NCBI GenBank assembly: GCA_016721725.1
Contig: JADKHN010000002.1
Location: forward strand, 124,001 to 188,000
Direction of reading: 5' to 3'
DNA: 64,000 nt
From: Chitinophagaceae bacterium
GTDB taxonomy: Bacteria > Bacteroidota > Bacteroidia > Chitinophagales > Chitinophagaceae
Shown: positions 50,199 to 57,075 of the stretch, in pieces
Layout: each line of letters begins with the position of its first letter
How positions within the stretch are numbered: position 1 is the first letter of the stretch
Translations under genes and position numbers: made by a program
Notes under the pieces: generated by a model
Database searches by the model: none
The model's input: the letters and a program-made list of their open reading frames with translations, nothing else
Told to the model about the DNA's origin: nothing

Positions 50199-50786
50199 AT
50201 GCACTTCATTCCAGGTGATGTTTATCACGTATATAACAGGGGCAATGAAAAAAAGCCGATTTTCTTCAATGAAGGGAATTATCGTTATTTCCTTTCGAAG
50301 ATCAGAAAGGAATGGATCCCGCTTTGCGATATCCTCTGTTATTGTCTCATGCCAAACCATTTCCATTTCATGGTCATACCCAATGCTTCAGGATGTGAGC
50401 TATTGACCCTGAACGGGAAAATCTCTGATCTTCAAAAACTATCAAAAACCATTGGGAAATCACTCAGTTCGTATACCATAGCGATCAATAAACAAAATCA
50501 CTCAACGGGCAATTTATTTCAAAAGAAAACAAAGGCGAAAACCCTTATGACCTCTGAGTATATCATGAATTGCTTTGAATATATTCATTGCAATCCCTTG
50601 AAGGCAAAACTTTCAAAAGAATTGTCAGAATGGCCTTTTTCTTCATTCCAGGAATATTATCATTCAAAAACTGATCTGCTTTGCAATAGAACTTTAGCCA
50701 TAAAAACTTTATTGATAGATCAGGAATATTTCAAAAATATTAAATGCAGAGATGTTGATGAGGACAATCTTCGGTATCTTTTTTAG
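50199..50786 (+). CDS. REP-associated tyrosine transposase (RAYT, Y1_Tnp/IS200-like)
   Basis: A 195-residue HUH endonuclease of the TnpA_REP group. Seen: opening FIPGDVYHVYNRGNEKKPIFFNEGNYRYFL, the metal HUH pair His54 and His56 in CLMPNHFHFMV, the GNLFQKKTKAK segment (104-114), and CFEYIHCNPLKAKL with Tyr128 (or Tyr121) as the nucleophile. RAYTs nick and move palindromic REP sequences. Only one copy is in the window, flanked by four-unit and single palindromes. It is complete and in frame, so probably active or recently so. Start overlaps a hairpin that occludes the ribosome-binding region. Confidence 0.93.
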   Translation: MHFIPGDVYHVYNRGNEKKPIFFNEGNYRYFLSKIRKEWIPLCDILCYCLMPNHFHFMVIPNASGCELLTLNGKISDLQKLSKTIGKSLSSYTIAINKQNHSTGNLFQKKTKAKTLMTSEYIMNCFEYIHCNPLKAKLSKELSEWPFSSFQEYYHSKTDLLCNRTLAIKTLLIDQEYFKNIKCRDVDEDNLRYLF

Positions 50787-50793
50787 CAAGAGG

Positions 50794-50896
50794 GCAAGAT
50801 GTCAGGCCACTTGACATTATTTTATATTCAGTTTTCTTTACTCAATTAATGAAGTCTTATAAATTGTAATCATTATAAAGTGGCCTGACATCTTGC
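50794..50896. repeat. Long REP palindrome right of the transposase
   Basis: 19-bp arm GCAAGATGTCAGGCCACTT (50794-50812) and its perfect inverse AAGTGGCCTGACATCTTGC (50878-50896), 65 nt apart. The core TCAGGCCACT is shared with the left array, but the outer bases differ (GATGTC versus GTGTC), so this is a second, related REP type. The right arm also brings a TTG (50893-50895) that can serve as -33 for ppiC. Confidence 0.93.
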
Positions 50897-50925
50897 ACCC
50901 ATTTGGCATTTTTCGATTAATTTAG
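50893..50925 (+). promoter_or_regulatory. Promoter of ppiC using a REP arm
   Basis: TTG (50893-50895, inside the REP arm), 22-nt spacer, TAATTTAG (50918-50925; one mismatch to TAnnTTTG). The box ends 4 nt before ATG 50930; in-frame TAA and TGA exclude an earlier start. Confidence 0.45.
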
Positions 50926-50929
50926 TTGA

Positions 50930-51559
50930 ATGAAAAAATTACCATTGGTATTTTTCCTGATCATTTTTTCCACCACAACACACAGCCAATCCCTCGCCCA
51001 GGTCAAGTACATCCTGGACACCACCAACAATCCCGTCGGTTTTGTGAAGTATGTGCTGAAGAAGAAATATTTCATCGATACAGTGGCCGTCGTCTGCACC
51101 AGTTCGTTCCTGGGCCGGTTGGACAGCCTGGCCTATCACGGCAAAGTGGGCAAGGTCTACGGCCCATTCAAGAAAGAGAATATCCTGATCAAGATCCTGA
51201 TGAAAGCGCCCAATACCTTTTACCACGTTAAACATATTCTTATCGACACCTCCCTGTACAGCAGGGCTTTCGCCGAAAAACTGGCCGACAGCATCATCGA
51301 CCGGATCAGGACCGGCGCGGCGAGTTTCGCCGAACAGGCGGGCAATTACAGTGAGGATAATATTACCGCTTCGAAAGGCGGGGACCTGGGCTGGTTCGTC
51401 CGGGGTGCCATGTTGCCCCAACTGGACGAGGCCATAGCGGCCCATAAGAAAGGCGACCTCTTCAAGGTTTGGACCGAGGCCGGCCTGCACATCGTCAATA
51501 TCCCCGATGATCCCAAAAAGGATACGGGTTATGCCCTGTTGTTACGGGTGATCCTTTAA
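50930..51559 (+). CDS. PpiC-type peptidyl-prolyl isomerase (parvulin), secreted
   Basis: Signal peptide to about residue 20 (STTTHSQ). C-terminal parvulin domain: VKHILIDTSLYSRAFAEKLADSIIDRIRTGAASFAEQAGNYSEDN (in pieces), GGDLGWFVRGAMLPQLDEAI, and VWTEAGLHIVNI. Length 209. It assists folding of exported proteins, including outer-membrane barrels; a cis-trans proline isomerase. The N-terminal 90 residues are not recognised. Starts 34 nt after the REP palindrome. Confidence 0.93.
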   Translation: MKKLPLVFFLIIFSTTTHSQSLAQVKYILDTTNNPVGFVKYVLKKKYFIDTVAVVCTSSFLGRLDSLAYHGKVGKVYGPFKKENILIKILMKAPNTFYHVKHILIDTSLYSRAFAEKLADSIIDRIRTGAASFAEQAGNYSEDNITASKGGDLGWFVRGAMLPQLDEAIAAHKKGDLFKVWTEAGLHIVNIPDDPKKDTGYALLLRVIL

Positions 51560-51569
51560 ATAAAAAATC

Positions 51570-51830
51570 ATGACAGACTATCTGAATGAGATCAACAAAG
51601 AGAACGGTTGTCCCAAATGCGGAAGCTTGAATGTAGAAGCCGTGAAATATACCTGGTGGGGAGGTTGGCTGGGCCCCAAGATGTTCCACCATACCCGGTG
51701 CGGGGATTGTCAATTCAGGTTTAACCGTAAGACCAGGAAATCCAATACGGTTCCCATCATCATCTATAGTTTGATCTGTGCCGGCATCGGCTTGGCGATC
51801 TACTTCCTGTTCAAGGGCGGTTTCCAATAA
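51570..51830 (+). CDS. Zinc-ribbon membrane protein
   Basis: An 86-residue protein: CPKC and CGDC (residues 14-17 and 44-47) form a zinc ribbon, followed by a basic stretch and one membrane helix (VPIIIYSLICAGIGLAIYFLF). Function unknown. Its last 20 nt overlap the 3' end of the convergent aroQ. Confidence 0.75.
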   Translation: MTDYLNEINKENGCPKCGSLNVEAVKYTWWGGWLGPKMFHHTRCGDCQFRFNRKTRKSNTVPIIIYSLICAGIGLAIYFLFKGGFQ

Positions 51831-52236
51831 AATAATCCAGGGCCAGGCGATACCCCTGGAGCCCTAAACCGCTGATCACGCCTTTGGCCTTAGCGGAAAC
51901 ATGGGATATTTTTCTGAATTCTTCCCGGGAAAATATATTGGATATGTGTACTTCCACCACCGGGCTGGTAATGGCAGCTACGGCATCGCCGATGGCCACA
52001 GAAGTATGGGTGTATCCTCCGGGGTTGATGATGATGCCATCGTGATCAAAACCCACGCGCTGTATCTCATCAATAAGTTCCCCTTCGATATTGCTTTGAA
52101 AATAACTGATCTCCTGGTTGGCATAATCCTTCCTGAGCTGGTCCAGGAAAGCGTCAAATGAGGCGGCCCCATATACATCCACTTCCCGCTTTCCGATCAG
52201 GTTGAGGTTGGGTCCGTTGATGATGGCGATCTTCAT
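51811..52236 (-). CDS. aroQ: 3-dehydroquinate dehydratase, type II
   Basis: Shikimate pathway, 3-dehydroquinate to 3-dehydroshikimate. Seen: IAIINGPNLNLIGKREVDVYG (catalytic Tyr in the lid region), FQSNIEGELIDEIQR, GIIINPGGYTHTSVAIGDA, EVHISNIFSREEFRKISHVSAKAKGVISGLGLQGYRLAL (in pieces). Length 141 is normal for the dodecameric enzyme. Overlaps the convergent zinc-ribbon gene by 20 nt. An AAATTTG-containing box ends 4 nt before the ATG. Confidence 0.96.
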   Translation of the reverse strand: MKIAIINGPNLNLIGKREVDVYGAASFDAFLDQLRKDYANQEISYFQSNIEGELIDEIQRVGFDHDGIIINPGGYTHTSVAIGDAVAAITSPVVEVHISNIFSREEFRKISHVSAKAKGVISGLGLQGYRLALDYFIGNRP

Positions 52237-52272
52237 GATTCAAATTTCAGGATTAAAGGAATCCGGGCGATC

Positions 52273-53376
52273 TTAATTGGCGTTGATCAGTGAAATGAAT
52301 TCATCGAACAGGTAACGGCTGTCGTGAGGGCCCGGTGTGGCCTCGGGATGATACTGCACCGAGAATGCCGGCCTGTCCTTCATCCGGATACCTTCAATGC
52401 TGTCGTCATTGAGGTTGATATGGGTGATCTCGATATTCGGGTTCGCCCTCACCGCTTCCGGATCCACGCCGAATCCGTGATTCTGCGTGGTGATCTCGCA
52501 TTTCCCGCTGATGATATTCTTTACCGGGTGGTTTAACCCGCGGTGCCCGTGGTGCATTTTAAATGTGGGGATATCGTTTGCCAGCGCCAGCAATTGGTGC
52601 CCGAGGCAAATGCCGAACAATGGCTTACCGGAGGTGAGGATCTGCTTGACCGTTTTGATGGCATAGTCCATCGGGGCGGGGTCGCCGGGACCGTTGCTGA
52701 TGAAATATCCGTTGGGTTTGAATTGCTCCAGTTCTTCAAACCCGGTCTTTGCATTGTGCACTTTCACATAGGCGCCCCGGTCTACCAGGCATTGCAGGAT
52801 ATGTTTCTTGATGCCAAAGTCGAGGACGGAAATGCGCAGGGGGCTGTCCTCATCTCCCAGGCAATAATTTTCTTTGGTGCTGACGGTTGAAGCCAGTTCC
52901 AGTCCCGACATGGAAGGAACCCGATCCAGTTCGGCTTTCAGTTGCTCCACATCCGTCTGCTCCGATGAGATGATGCAGTTCATGGCCCCTTGAGTGCGGA
53001 TATGGGCGACCAGGGAACGGGTGTCGATGCCATCGATGGCCACCACACCCTGCTCTTCAAAATACTGCTGCAGCGAGACATCCGACATGAACCGGCTGTA
53101 TTTCTCTTCCAGGTTCCGGCCGATGACAGCCTTTACTTTCACCCCGTCACTTTCCACGTCGGTGGGCTTTACACCATAATTACCGATGTGGACATTGTTC
53201 ATGACCAGTACCTGTCCGTAATAGCTGGGATCGGTGAATACTTCCTGGTAACCGGTCATCCCGGTATTGAAACAGATCTCACCGGTGGCGGTTCCGGTTT
53301 TACCGAAAGCGGTACCGGTGAAAACAGATCCGTCTGTCAGGATCAAAATGGCTGGGGATGCTTTTGAAAGGGACAT
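52273..53376 (-). CDS. carA: Carbamoyl-phosphate synthase small subunit
   Basis: Glutaminase subunit that feeds ammonia to CarB for carbamoyl phosphate (arginine, pyrimidines). Seen: N-domain opening ILILTDGSVFTGTAFGKTGTATGEICFNTGMTGYQEVFTDPSY (in pieces), and the class I amidotransferase with nucleophile GICLGHQLL (Cys), HGHRGLNHPVK, and the SVQYHPEATPGPHDS catalytic His/Glu. Length 367 fits. In many Bacteroidota carA follows rplQ; here it does too (234 nt), but a terminator separates them. Promoter candidates are only weak. Confidence 0.97.
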   Translation of the reverse strand: MSLSKASPAILILTDGSVFTGTAFGKTGTATGEICFNTGMTGYQEVFTDPSYYGQVLVMNNVHIGNYGVKPTDVESDGVKVKAVIGRNLEEKYSRFMSDVSLQQYFEEQGVVAIDGIDTRSLVAHIRTQGAMNCIISSEQTDVEQLKAELDRVPSMSGLELASTVSTKENYCLGDEDSPLRISVLDFGIKKHILQCLVDRGAYVKVHNAKTGFEELEQFKPNGYFISNGPGDPAPMDYAIKTVKQILTSGKPLFGICLGHQLLALANDIPTFKMHHGHRGLNHPVKNIISGKCEITTQNHGFGVDPEAVRANPNIEITHINLNDDSIEGIRMKDRPAFSVQYHPEATPGPHDSRYLFDEFISLINAN

Positions 53377-53448
53377 TCGATAGAAAGGTTTTGCAAAGAA
53401 AAGAATTCAATCCCGTATTCGGCAAATAAAATTCTTCACATTCCTCCA

Positions 53449-53553
53449 GGCGTCAAGACGGTTCTAAACCGTCAGACGCCTTTGCTCCCCTGGTCGGTGT
53501 CCTCACCGACCGGAATACCTAGGCTTCAAGACGGTTCCAAACCTTCAAACGCC
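53449..53553. repeat. Two degenerate copies of an imperfect palindrome between rplQ and carA
   Basis: Copy 1: GGCGTCAAGACGGTT-ctAAACCGTCAGACGCC, a 15-bp imperfect stem (about 53450-53480). Then GGTCGGTG-tcct-CACCGACC. Copy 2: GGCTTCAAGACGGTT-ccAAACCTTCAAACGCC (about 53521-53553), a decayed version of copy 1. Likely an extragenic palindromic repeat family; no gene here. Confidence 0.75.
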
Positions 53554-53556
53554 ACA

Positions 53557-53585
53557 TAAAAAAAGCTCCGGAAAATTTCCGGAGC
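53557..53585 (-). terminator. Terminator of the alpha ribosomal operon
   Basis: Stem GCTCCGG / CCGGAGC (53565-53571, 53579-53585) with loop AAAATTT. On the minus strand it is followed by seven T residues, 25 nt after the rplQ stop. Confidence 0.92.
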
Positions 53586-53609
53586 CTGTAACTATGAGTT
53601 TTATTGAAA

Positions 53610-54131
53610 TTAAGCTTCTGTTGCTTCTTCAGCGGCAGGACCCGCCTCTTCGGTCTTGGTCTCAGCCGTTGCTTCCGCAGCTTTCTTCTTGGCGCCACCA
53701 GCACGACGGGTCTTCTTGGCAGGCTCAGCGGCTTTGGCCGTTCCCTTGCCATAGATCTCGTTGAAATCGACCAGTTCGATCATTGCCACTTCGGCGTTAT
53801 CACCGATTCGGGCTCCCAGTTTGATGATACGGGTATATCCTCCTGGACGGCCGGCCACCTTGGGTGCGACCACGGTGAACAATTCTTTTACGGCATCCTT
53901 ATCGTTCAGATAGCTGAACACGATACGGTGGTTATGCATGATCGCTTCCTTGCTCGAGGTATTCTTGGTCTTCGTGATCAGGGGCTCGATATAGGTACGC
54001 AGGGCCTTGGCCTTGGCCAGTGTAGTGGTGATCCGCTTGTGCGTGATCAGCTGGCATCCTAAATTCATCAGCAGGGCTTTCCGGTGGGAAGCGGTCCTGC
54101 TCAGGTTGTTGTTTTTGTCTCCGTGACGCAT
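53610..54131 (-). CDS. rplQ: 50S ribosomal protein L17
   Basis: Large-subunit protein near the exit tunnel. Seen: MRHGDKNNNLSRTASHRKALLMNLGCQLITHKRITTTLAKAKALR (in pieces) and the late EVAMIELVDFN. The 35-residue Ala/Lys/Glu-rich tail (from about 138) is typical of Bacteroidota and not found in E. coli. Last gene of the alpha operon; a strong terminator follows. Confidence 0.97.
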   Translation of the reverse strand: MRHGDKNNNLSRTASHRKALLMNLGCQLITHKRITTTLAKAKALRTYIEPLITKTKNTSSKEAIMHNHRIVFSYLNDKDAVKELFTVVAPKVAGRPGGYTRIIKLGARIGDNAEVAMIELVDFNEIYGKGTAKAAEPAKKTRRAGGAKKKAAEATAETKTEEAGPAAEEATEA

Positions 54132-54178
54132 GACGTTGTTGTTTTAAAACTCTATACCGTGTCAGGAATTATAGAGTT

Positions 54179-54210
54179 GATTTGAAAATTATTTGATTTG
54201 AAAATTTGAA
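54179..54210. repeat. Octad array in the rpoA-rplQ gap
   Basis: 8-bp units GATTTGAA, AATTATTT, GATTTGAA, AATTTGAA. The remainder of the 126-nt gap (54132-54257) shows no gene. Confidence 0.65.
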
Positions 54211-54257
54211 GATGCCTGGCAATTTTAATGCGCCGCATCATCAAATTGGCTCATTGA

Positions 54258-55253
54258 TTACTCGTCGTCCAGTTTCAGTTTGCTCAGGTCCATACCGAAG
54301 CTGAGGCCCCTTTCGTGGAGTACCTGCTCGATCTCGCTGAGTGATTTCTGACCGAAATTCCTGAATTTCATCAGGTCTTCCTGCTCGTACTGTACCAGTT
54401 CGCTCAGGGAGTTGATCTTGGCGGCTTTCAGGCAGTTGAAGGCGCGAACGGAAAGATCCAGGTCTTCCAGCGGCGTTTTCAGGATCTTGCGGAGTTGCAG
54501 GGTCTGCTCGTCCACCAGGTCTTCCTTCTTCTCTTCCTTATTGTCAAAAGTGATGTTCTCGTCGGTGATGATCATCAGGTGCTGGATCAGGATCCGGCTT
54601 GCCTGTTTAACGGCTTCTTCCGGATGGATGGTTCCGTCGGTGACCACTTCCATGATCAGTTTTTCGAAATCGGTACGTTGCTCCACACGCGTGTTCTCCA
54701 CGGCGTATTTCACATTCTTGATCGGGGTATAGATGGCATCCACGGGGATATAACCGAAGTGGCTGCTCTTCTCCCGGTTCTCTTCTGCAGGCACATATCC
54801 ACGGCCCTTACCGATGGTGATCTCGATATCCAGTTTCGCGCTGGTGTCCATGGTACAGATGAGCAGTTCGGGATTCATTACTTCAAAGGAAGGTGATGCG
54901 TCCCCGATCATGCCGGCGGTGAATTCGGTTTTGTTCTTGATGGAAAGACTGATCTTCTCCACGTTGGCATCGTGGTCCACTTTCTTCTTCAACCGGACCT
55001 GCTTGAGGTTCAGGATGATCTCGGTAACGTCTTCCGTGATGCCCTTCAGGGTGGCGAACTCATGGTCGGCGCCGGCGATGTTGATGCCGATGATGGCATA
55101 ACCTTCCAGGGAGTTCAACAATACGCGGCGAAGCGAGTTGCCGATGGTCACTCCGTATCCGGGTTCCAGCGGACGAAACTCGAACTGGGCTTCGAATTCG
55201 GTTGCTTTCTGAAGAACGATCTTATCGGGTTTAACAAAATTTAAAATGGCCAT
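54258..55253 (-). CDS. rpoA: DNA-directed RNA polymerase subunit alpha
   Basis: Assembly platform for RNA polymerase. N-terminal domain with FEFRPLEPGYGVTIGNSLRRVLLNSLEGYAI (in pieces), KVDHDANVEK, AEENREKSSHFGYIPVDAIYTPIKNVKYAVENTRVEQRTDFEKLIMEV (in pieces); the C-terminal DNA-binding domain begins about 255 (LDLSVRAFNCLKAAKINSLSELVQYEQEDL, FRNFGQKSLSEIEQVL in pieces). Length 331 is usual. Middle of the alpha operon. Confidence 0.98.
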   Translation of the reverse strand: MAILNFVKPDKIVLQKATEFEAQFEFRPLEPGYGVTIGNSLRRVLLNSLEGYAIIGINIAGADHEFATLKGITEDVTEIILNLKQVRLKKKVDHDANVEKISLSIKNKTEFTAGMIGDASPSFEVMNPELLICTMDTSAKLDIEITIGKGRGYVPAEENREKSSHFGYIPVDAIYTPIKNVKYAVENTRVEQRTDFEKLIMEVVTDGTIHPEEAVKQASRILIQHLMIITDENITFDNKEEKKEDLVDEQTLQLRKILKTPLEDLDLSVRAFNCLKAAKINSLSELVQYEQEDLMKFRNFGQKSLSEIEQVLHERGLSFGMDLSKLKLDDE

Positions 55254-55295
55254 ATTAAATTTTTAGATGTTTGTTTTTAAATGAAAGCCCCAAGT

Positions 55296-55358
55296 CAAAA
55301 GTGAAAACCAAAAAGTAAGGTCCCTTTTGGGTTTTGCCTTTTCACTTCTTACTTACTA
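55296..55358. repeat. Inverted heptad array in the rpsD-rpoA gap
   Basis: Nine 7-bp units: CAAAAGT, GAAAACC, AAAAAGT, AAGGTCC, CTTTTGG, GTTTTGC, CTTTTCA, CTTCTTA, CTTACTA. The two halves are inverted (AAGTGAAAACC versus GGTTTTGCCTTTTCACTT), so a hairpin is possible. It overlaps the last codons of rpsD. Confidence 0.7.
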
Positions 55359-55954
55359 TACAATTCCACGATCAGCTGCTCCTTGATATTCTCAGGAACG
55401 CTTTCCCTTTCAGGGTAGGCGATGAATGTACCTTTGTTCTCCGATTCACTCCAGTCGATCCAGCTGAATTTGGCATTCTTACCACGCAGGCTGCCGGTAA
55501 TAGATGCATTCGCGGCGCTCTTGTTCTTCAGGCTGATCACGTCTCCCGGAACACAGCTGTACGAAGGGATGTTCAACACTTCGCCATTCACGGTGATATG
55601 CTTATGAGACACCAGCTGACGGGCAGCCTGGCGGCTTGGGGCGATACCCATGCGGAATACGGTATTGTCCAGGCGGGCTTCCAGTAATTTGATCAGGTTC
55701 TCACCGGTAACTCCTTTACGGCGGGAGGCTTCGTCAAAGGTCTTGCGGAATTGCTTTTCCAGCAGACCATAAGTGTATTTCGCCTTTTGTTTTTCCCTCA
55801 GCTGCAAAGCATATTCACCGAGCGTCTTACGCTTGCGGTTCGCGCCGTGCATGCCGGGAGGATTGCTGTTCTTGGTCAACCATTTGCCATTTCCGGTAAT
55901 GGGCTCTCCGAAGATCCTGGAGATTTTTGTTTTGGGGCCTGTGTAACGTGCCAT
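55349..55954 (-). CDS. rpsD: 30S ribosomal protein S4
   Basis: Primary 16S rRNA-binding protein and, in several phyla, autoregulator of its operon. Seen: MARYTGPKTKISRIFGEPI start, RKTLGEYALQLREKQKAKYTYGLLEKQFRKTFDEA (in pieces), the S4 RNA-binding domain LLEARLDNTVFRMGIAPSRQAARQLVSHKHITVNGEVLNIPSY (in pieces), and the end EQLIVELYSK. Length 201 is typical of Bacteroidota. A predicted pseudoknot lies 12-67 nt before its start codon (55966-56021). Confidence 0.98.
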   Translation of the reverse strand: MARYTGPKTKISRIFGEPITGNGKWLTKNSNPPGMHGANRKRKTLGEYALQLREKQKAKYTYGLLEKQFRKTFDEASRRKGVTGENLIKLLEARLDNTVFRMGIAPSRQAARQLVSHKHITVNGEVLNIPSYSCVPGDVISLKNKSAANASITGSLRGKNAKFSWIDWSESENKGTFIAYPERESVPENIKEQLIVELYSK

Positions 55955-55965
55955 AATTGTAGTGG

Positions 55966-56021
55966 AGGTCTTTTAGTGACGGTGCATGATCATAAAGACC
56001 TTTTAAAATCGATGATGCACC
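55966..56021 (-). ncRNA. Predicted pseudoknot leader of rpsD (candidate S4 autoregulatory element)
   Basis: In the minus-strand transcript: stem 1, GGUGCAU (56021-56015) with AUGCACC (55987-55981), 7 bp, extendable by AUC/GAU past one C-C mismatch. Stem 2, AGGUCUUU (56001-55994, inside the loop of stem 1) with AAAGACCU (55973-55966), 8 bp. The interlocked order 1-2-1'-2' is an H-type pseudoknot. It ends 11 nt before the rpsD AUG, so it can block or expose the ribosome site. Not tested against known families. Confidence 0.6.
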
Positions 56022-56045
56022 CTTTATTAAAAATCAAGTTGGAAG

Positions 56046-56087
56046 TGTGCAGTCTGCCTACTGCCAACTGTAAACTGCAAACTGAAT
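56046..56087. repeat. Heptad array in the rpsK-rpsD gap
   Basis: Units GTGCAGT, CTGCCTA, CTGCCAA, CTGTAAA, CTGCAAA, CTGAATT end at the stop codon of rpsK (56087-56089). Same CTG-x4 phase as the 60451 array. Confidence 0.75.
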
Positions 56088-56485
56088 TATACTCTTCTTT
56101 TCTTCGGAGGCCTGCAACCATTGTGCGGCAGCGGGGTCACGTCCTTGATCATCGCGATCTCGATCCCGTTTTGCGATAAGGAACGGATGGCGCCTTCACG
56201 GCCTGAACCCGGACCCTTAACATAGACATCCACCCTTTTCAAACCCGCATCCAACGCCACTTTGGCGCAGTCTGCCGCGGCCATCTGGGCGGCGTAAGGG
56301 GTATTCTTCTTGGAACCCTTGAAGCCCATCTTACCGGCTGAAGACCAGGCAATGACCTGTCCCTGCTTGTTGGTTAAACTGATGATGATGTTGTTGAAAC
56401 TTGCTGTAACGTGAGCGTCTCCGTAACTGTCAACCTTTACGATCCTTTTTTTCGCGGCTGCTTTTGCGCCTTGTGCTTTTGCCAT
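56087..56485 (-). CDS. rpsK: 30S ribosomal protein S11
   Basis: Small-subunit platform protein near the mRNA. Seen: VDSYGDAHVTASFNNIIISLTNKQGQVIAWSSAGKMGFKGSKKNTPYAAQMAA (in pieces), DVYVKGPGSGREGAIRSL, IKDVTPLPHNGCRPPKKRRV ending. Length 132. The 171-nt gap upstream holds a TGAATCA/TGATTCA stem. Confidence 0.98.
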   Translation of the reverse strand: MAKAQGAKAAAKKRIVKVDSYGDAHVTASFNNIIISLTNKQGQVIAWSSAGKMGFKGSKKNTPYAAQMAAADCAKVALDAGLKRVDVYVKGPGSGREGAIRSLSQNGIEIAMIKDVTPLPHNGCRPPKKRRV

Positions 56486-56540
56486 AACTGTTTTAAAATA
56501 GGTAATCTTTAAAAAAATGTTATCCCGAGATCATCAGGAC

Positions 56541-56587
56541 TGAATCAACCCTCCCGCCGGCTTCATTGGCGATCTGGCGCTGATTCA
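56541..56587 (-). other. Structured gap between rpsM and rpsK
   Basis: TGAATCA (56541-56547) pairs with TGATTCA (56581-56587), with inner CGCC/GGCG pairing. A stable hairpin of about 47 nt in an operon gap, possibly a transcript-processing or regulatory site. No gene. Confidence 0.45.
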
Positions 56588-56620
56588 AAAAATGGAAGCC
56601 TGTATCATTTTGAGCGTCTG

Positions 56621-56660
56621 TACATTGGTCAATTTGCACATTGGCATATTGGCTAATTAC
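56621..56660. repeat. Octad array at the rpsM 3' end
   Basis: TACATTGG, TCAATTTG, CACATTGG, CATATTGG, CTAATTAC; 8-bp period, running into the rpsM stop (56657-56659). Confidence 0.6.
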
Positions 56661-57037
56661 TTCTTAGCTACTTTCTTCTTACCGGCAACCGTCTTACGCT
56701 TTCCTTTCCGGGTACGGCTGTTGGTACGGGTGCGTTGTCCGCGAACCGGCAATCCTTTACGGTGACGGAGACCACGGTAACAGGCGATATCCAGCAAACG
56801 CTTCACGTTCATCTGGGTCTCACTGCGCAGGGCGCCTTCGGTCTTGAATTCGCTGTTGATCACATTACGGATGGCGGTCTGCTCATCATCGTTCCACTGG
56901 TTCACTTTCTTGCTGTGATCGATACCGGCCTTGTCAAGGATATACTTGGCGGTAGAACGGCCAATCCCGTAAATGTAAGTGAGGCCGATTTCGCCCCTTT
57001 TATTTTTTGGTATGTCTATACCGGCAATACGAGCCAT
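56657..57037 (-). CDS. rpsM: 30S ribosomal protein S13
   Basis: Head protein contacting P-site tRNA. Seen: MARIAGIDIPKNKRGEIGLTYIYGIGRSTAKYIL (in pieces), the HTH part, and RGLRHRKGLPVRGQRTRTNSRTRKGKRK (in pieces) with a Lys-rich tail. Length 126. Part of the alpha operon. Confidence 0.98.
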   Translation of the reverse strand: MARIAGIDIPKNKRGEIGLTYIYGIGRSTAKYILDKAGIDHSKKVNQWNDDEQTAIRNVINSEFKTEGALRSETQMNVKRLLDIACYRGLRHRKGLPVRGQRTRTNSRTRKGKRKTVAGKKKVAKK

Positions 57038-57040
57038 ATG

Positions 57041-57075
57041 AAATTTTAAATTTTAAATGTTGAATGTTGAATTAT
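57041..57075. repeat. Heptad array in the rpmJ-rpsM gap
   Basis: AAATTTT, AAATTTT, AAATGTT, GAATGTT, GAATTAT; fills the 34-nt gap and overlaps the rpmJ stop. Confidence 0.8.

Larger units (their letters stand above)
49671..50899. mobile_element. REP-RAYT element: palindrome array plus REP-associated tyrosine transposase
   Basis: A unit made of four tandem imperfect palindromes (49671-50121), an AT-rich spacer, a 195-residue HUH transposase (50199-50786) and a second long palindrome (50794-50896). Both palindromes share the core GTCAGGCCACT / AGTGGCCTGAC. The layout (a RAYT flanked by palindromes it can recognise) fits REP/BIME systems described in other phyla. The element lies exactly between the DUF4954 stop and the ppiC gene, with no coding overlap. 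AT-richness compared with neighbours suggests horizontal origin. Confidence 0.85.
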
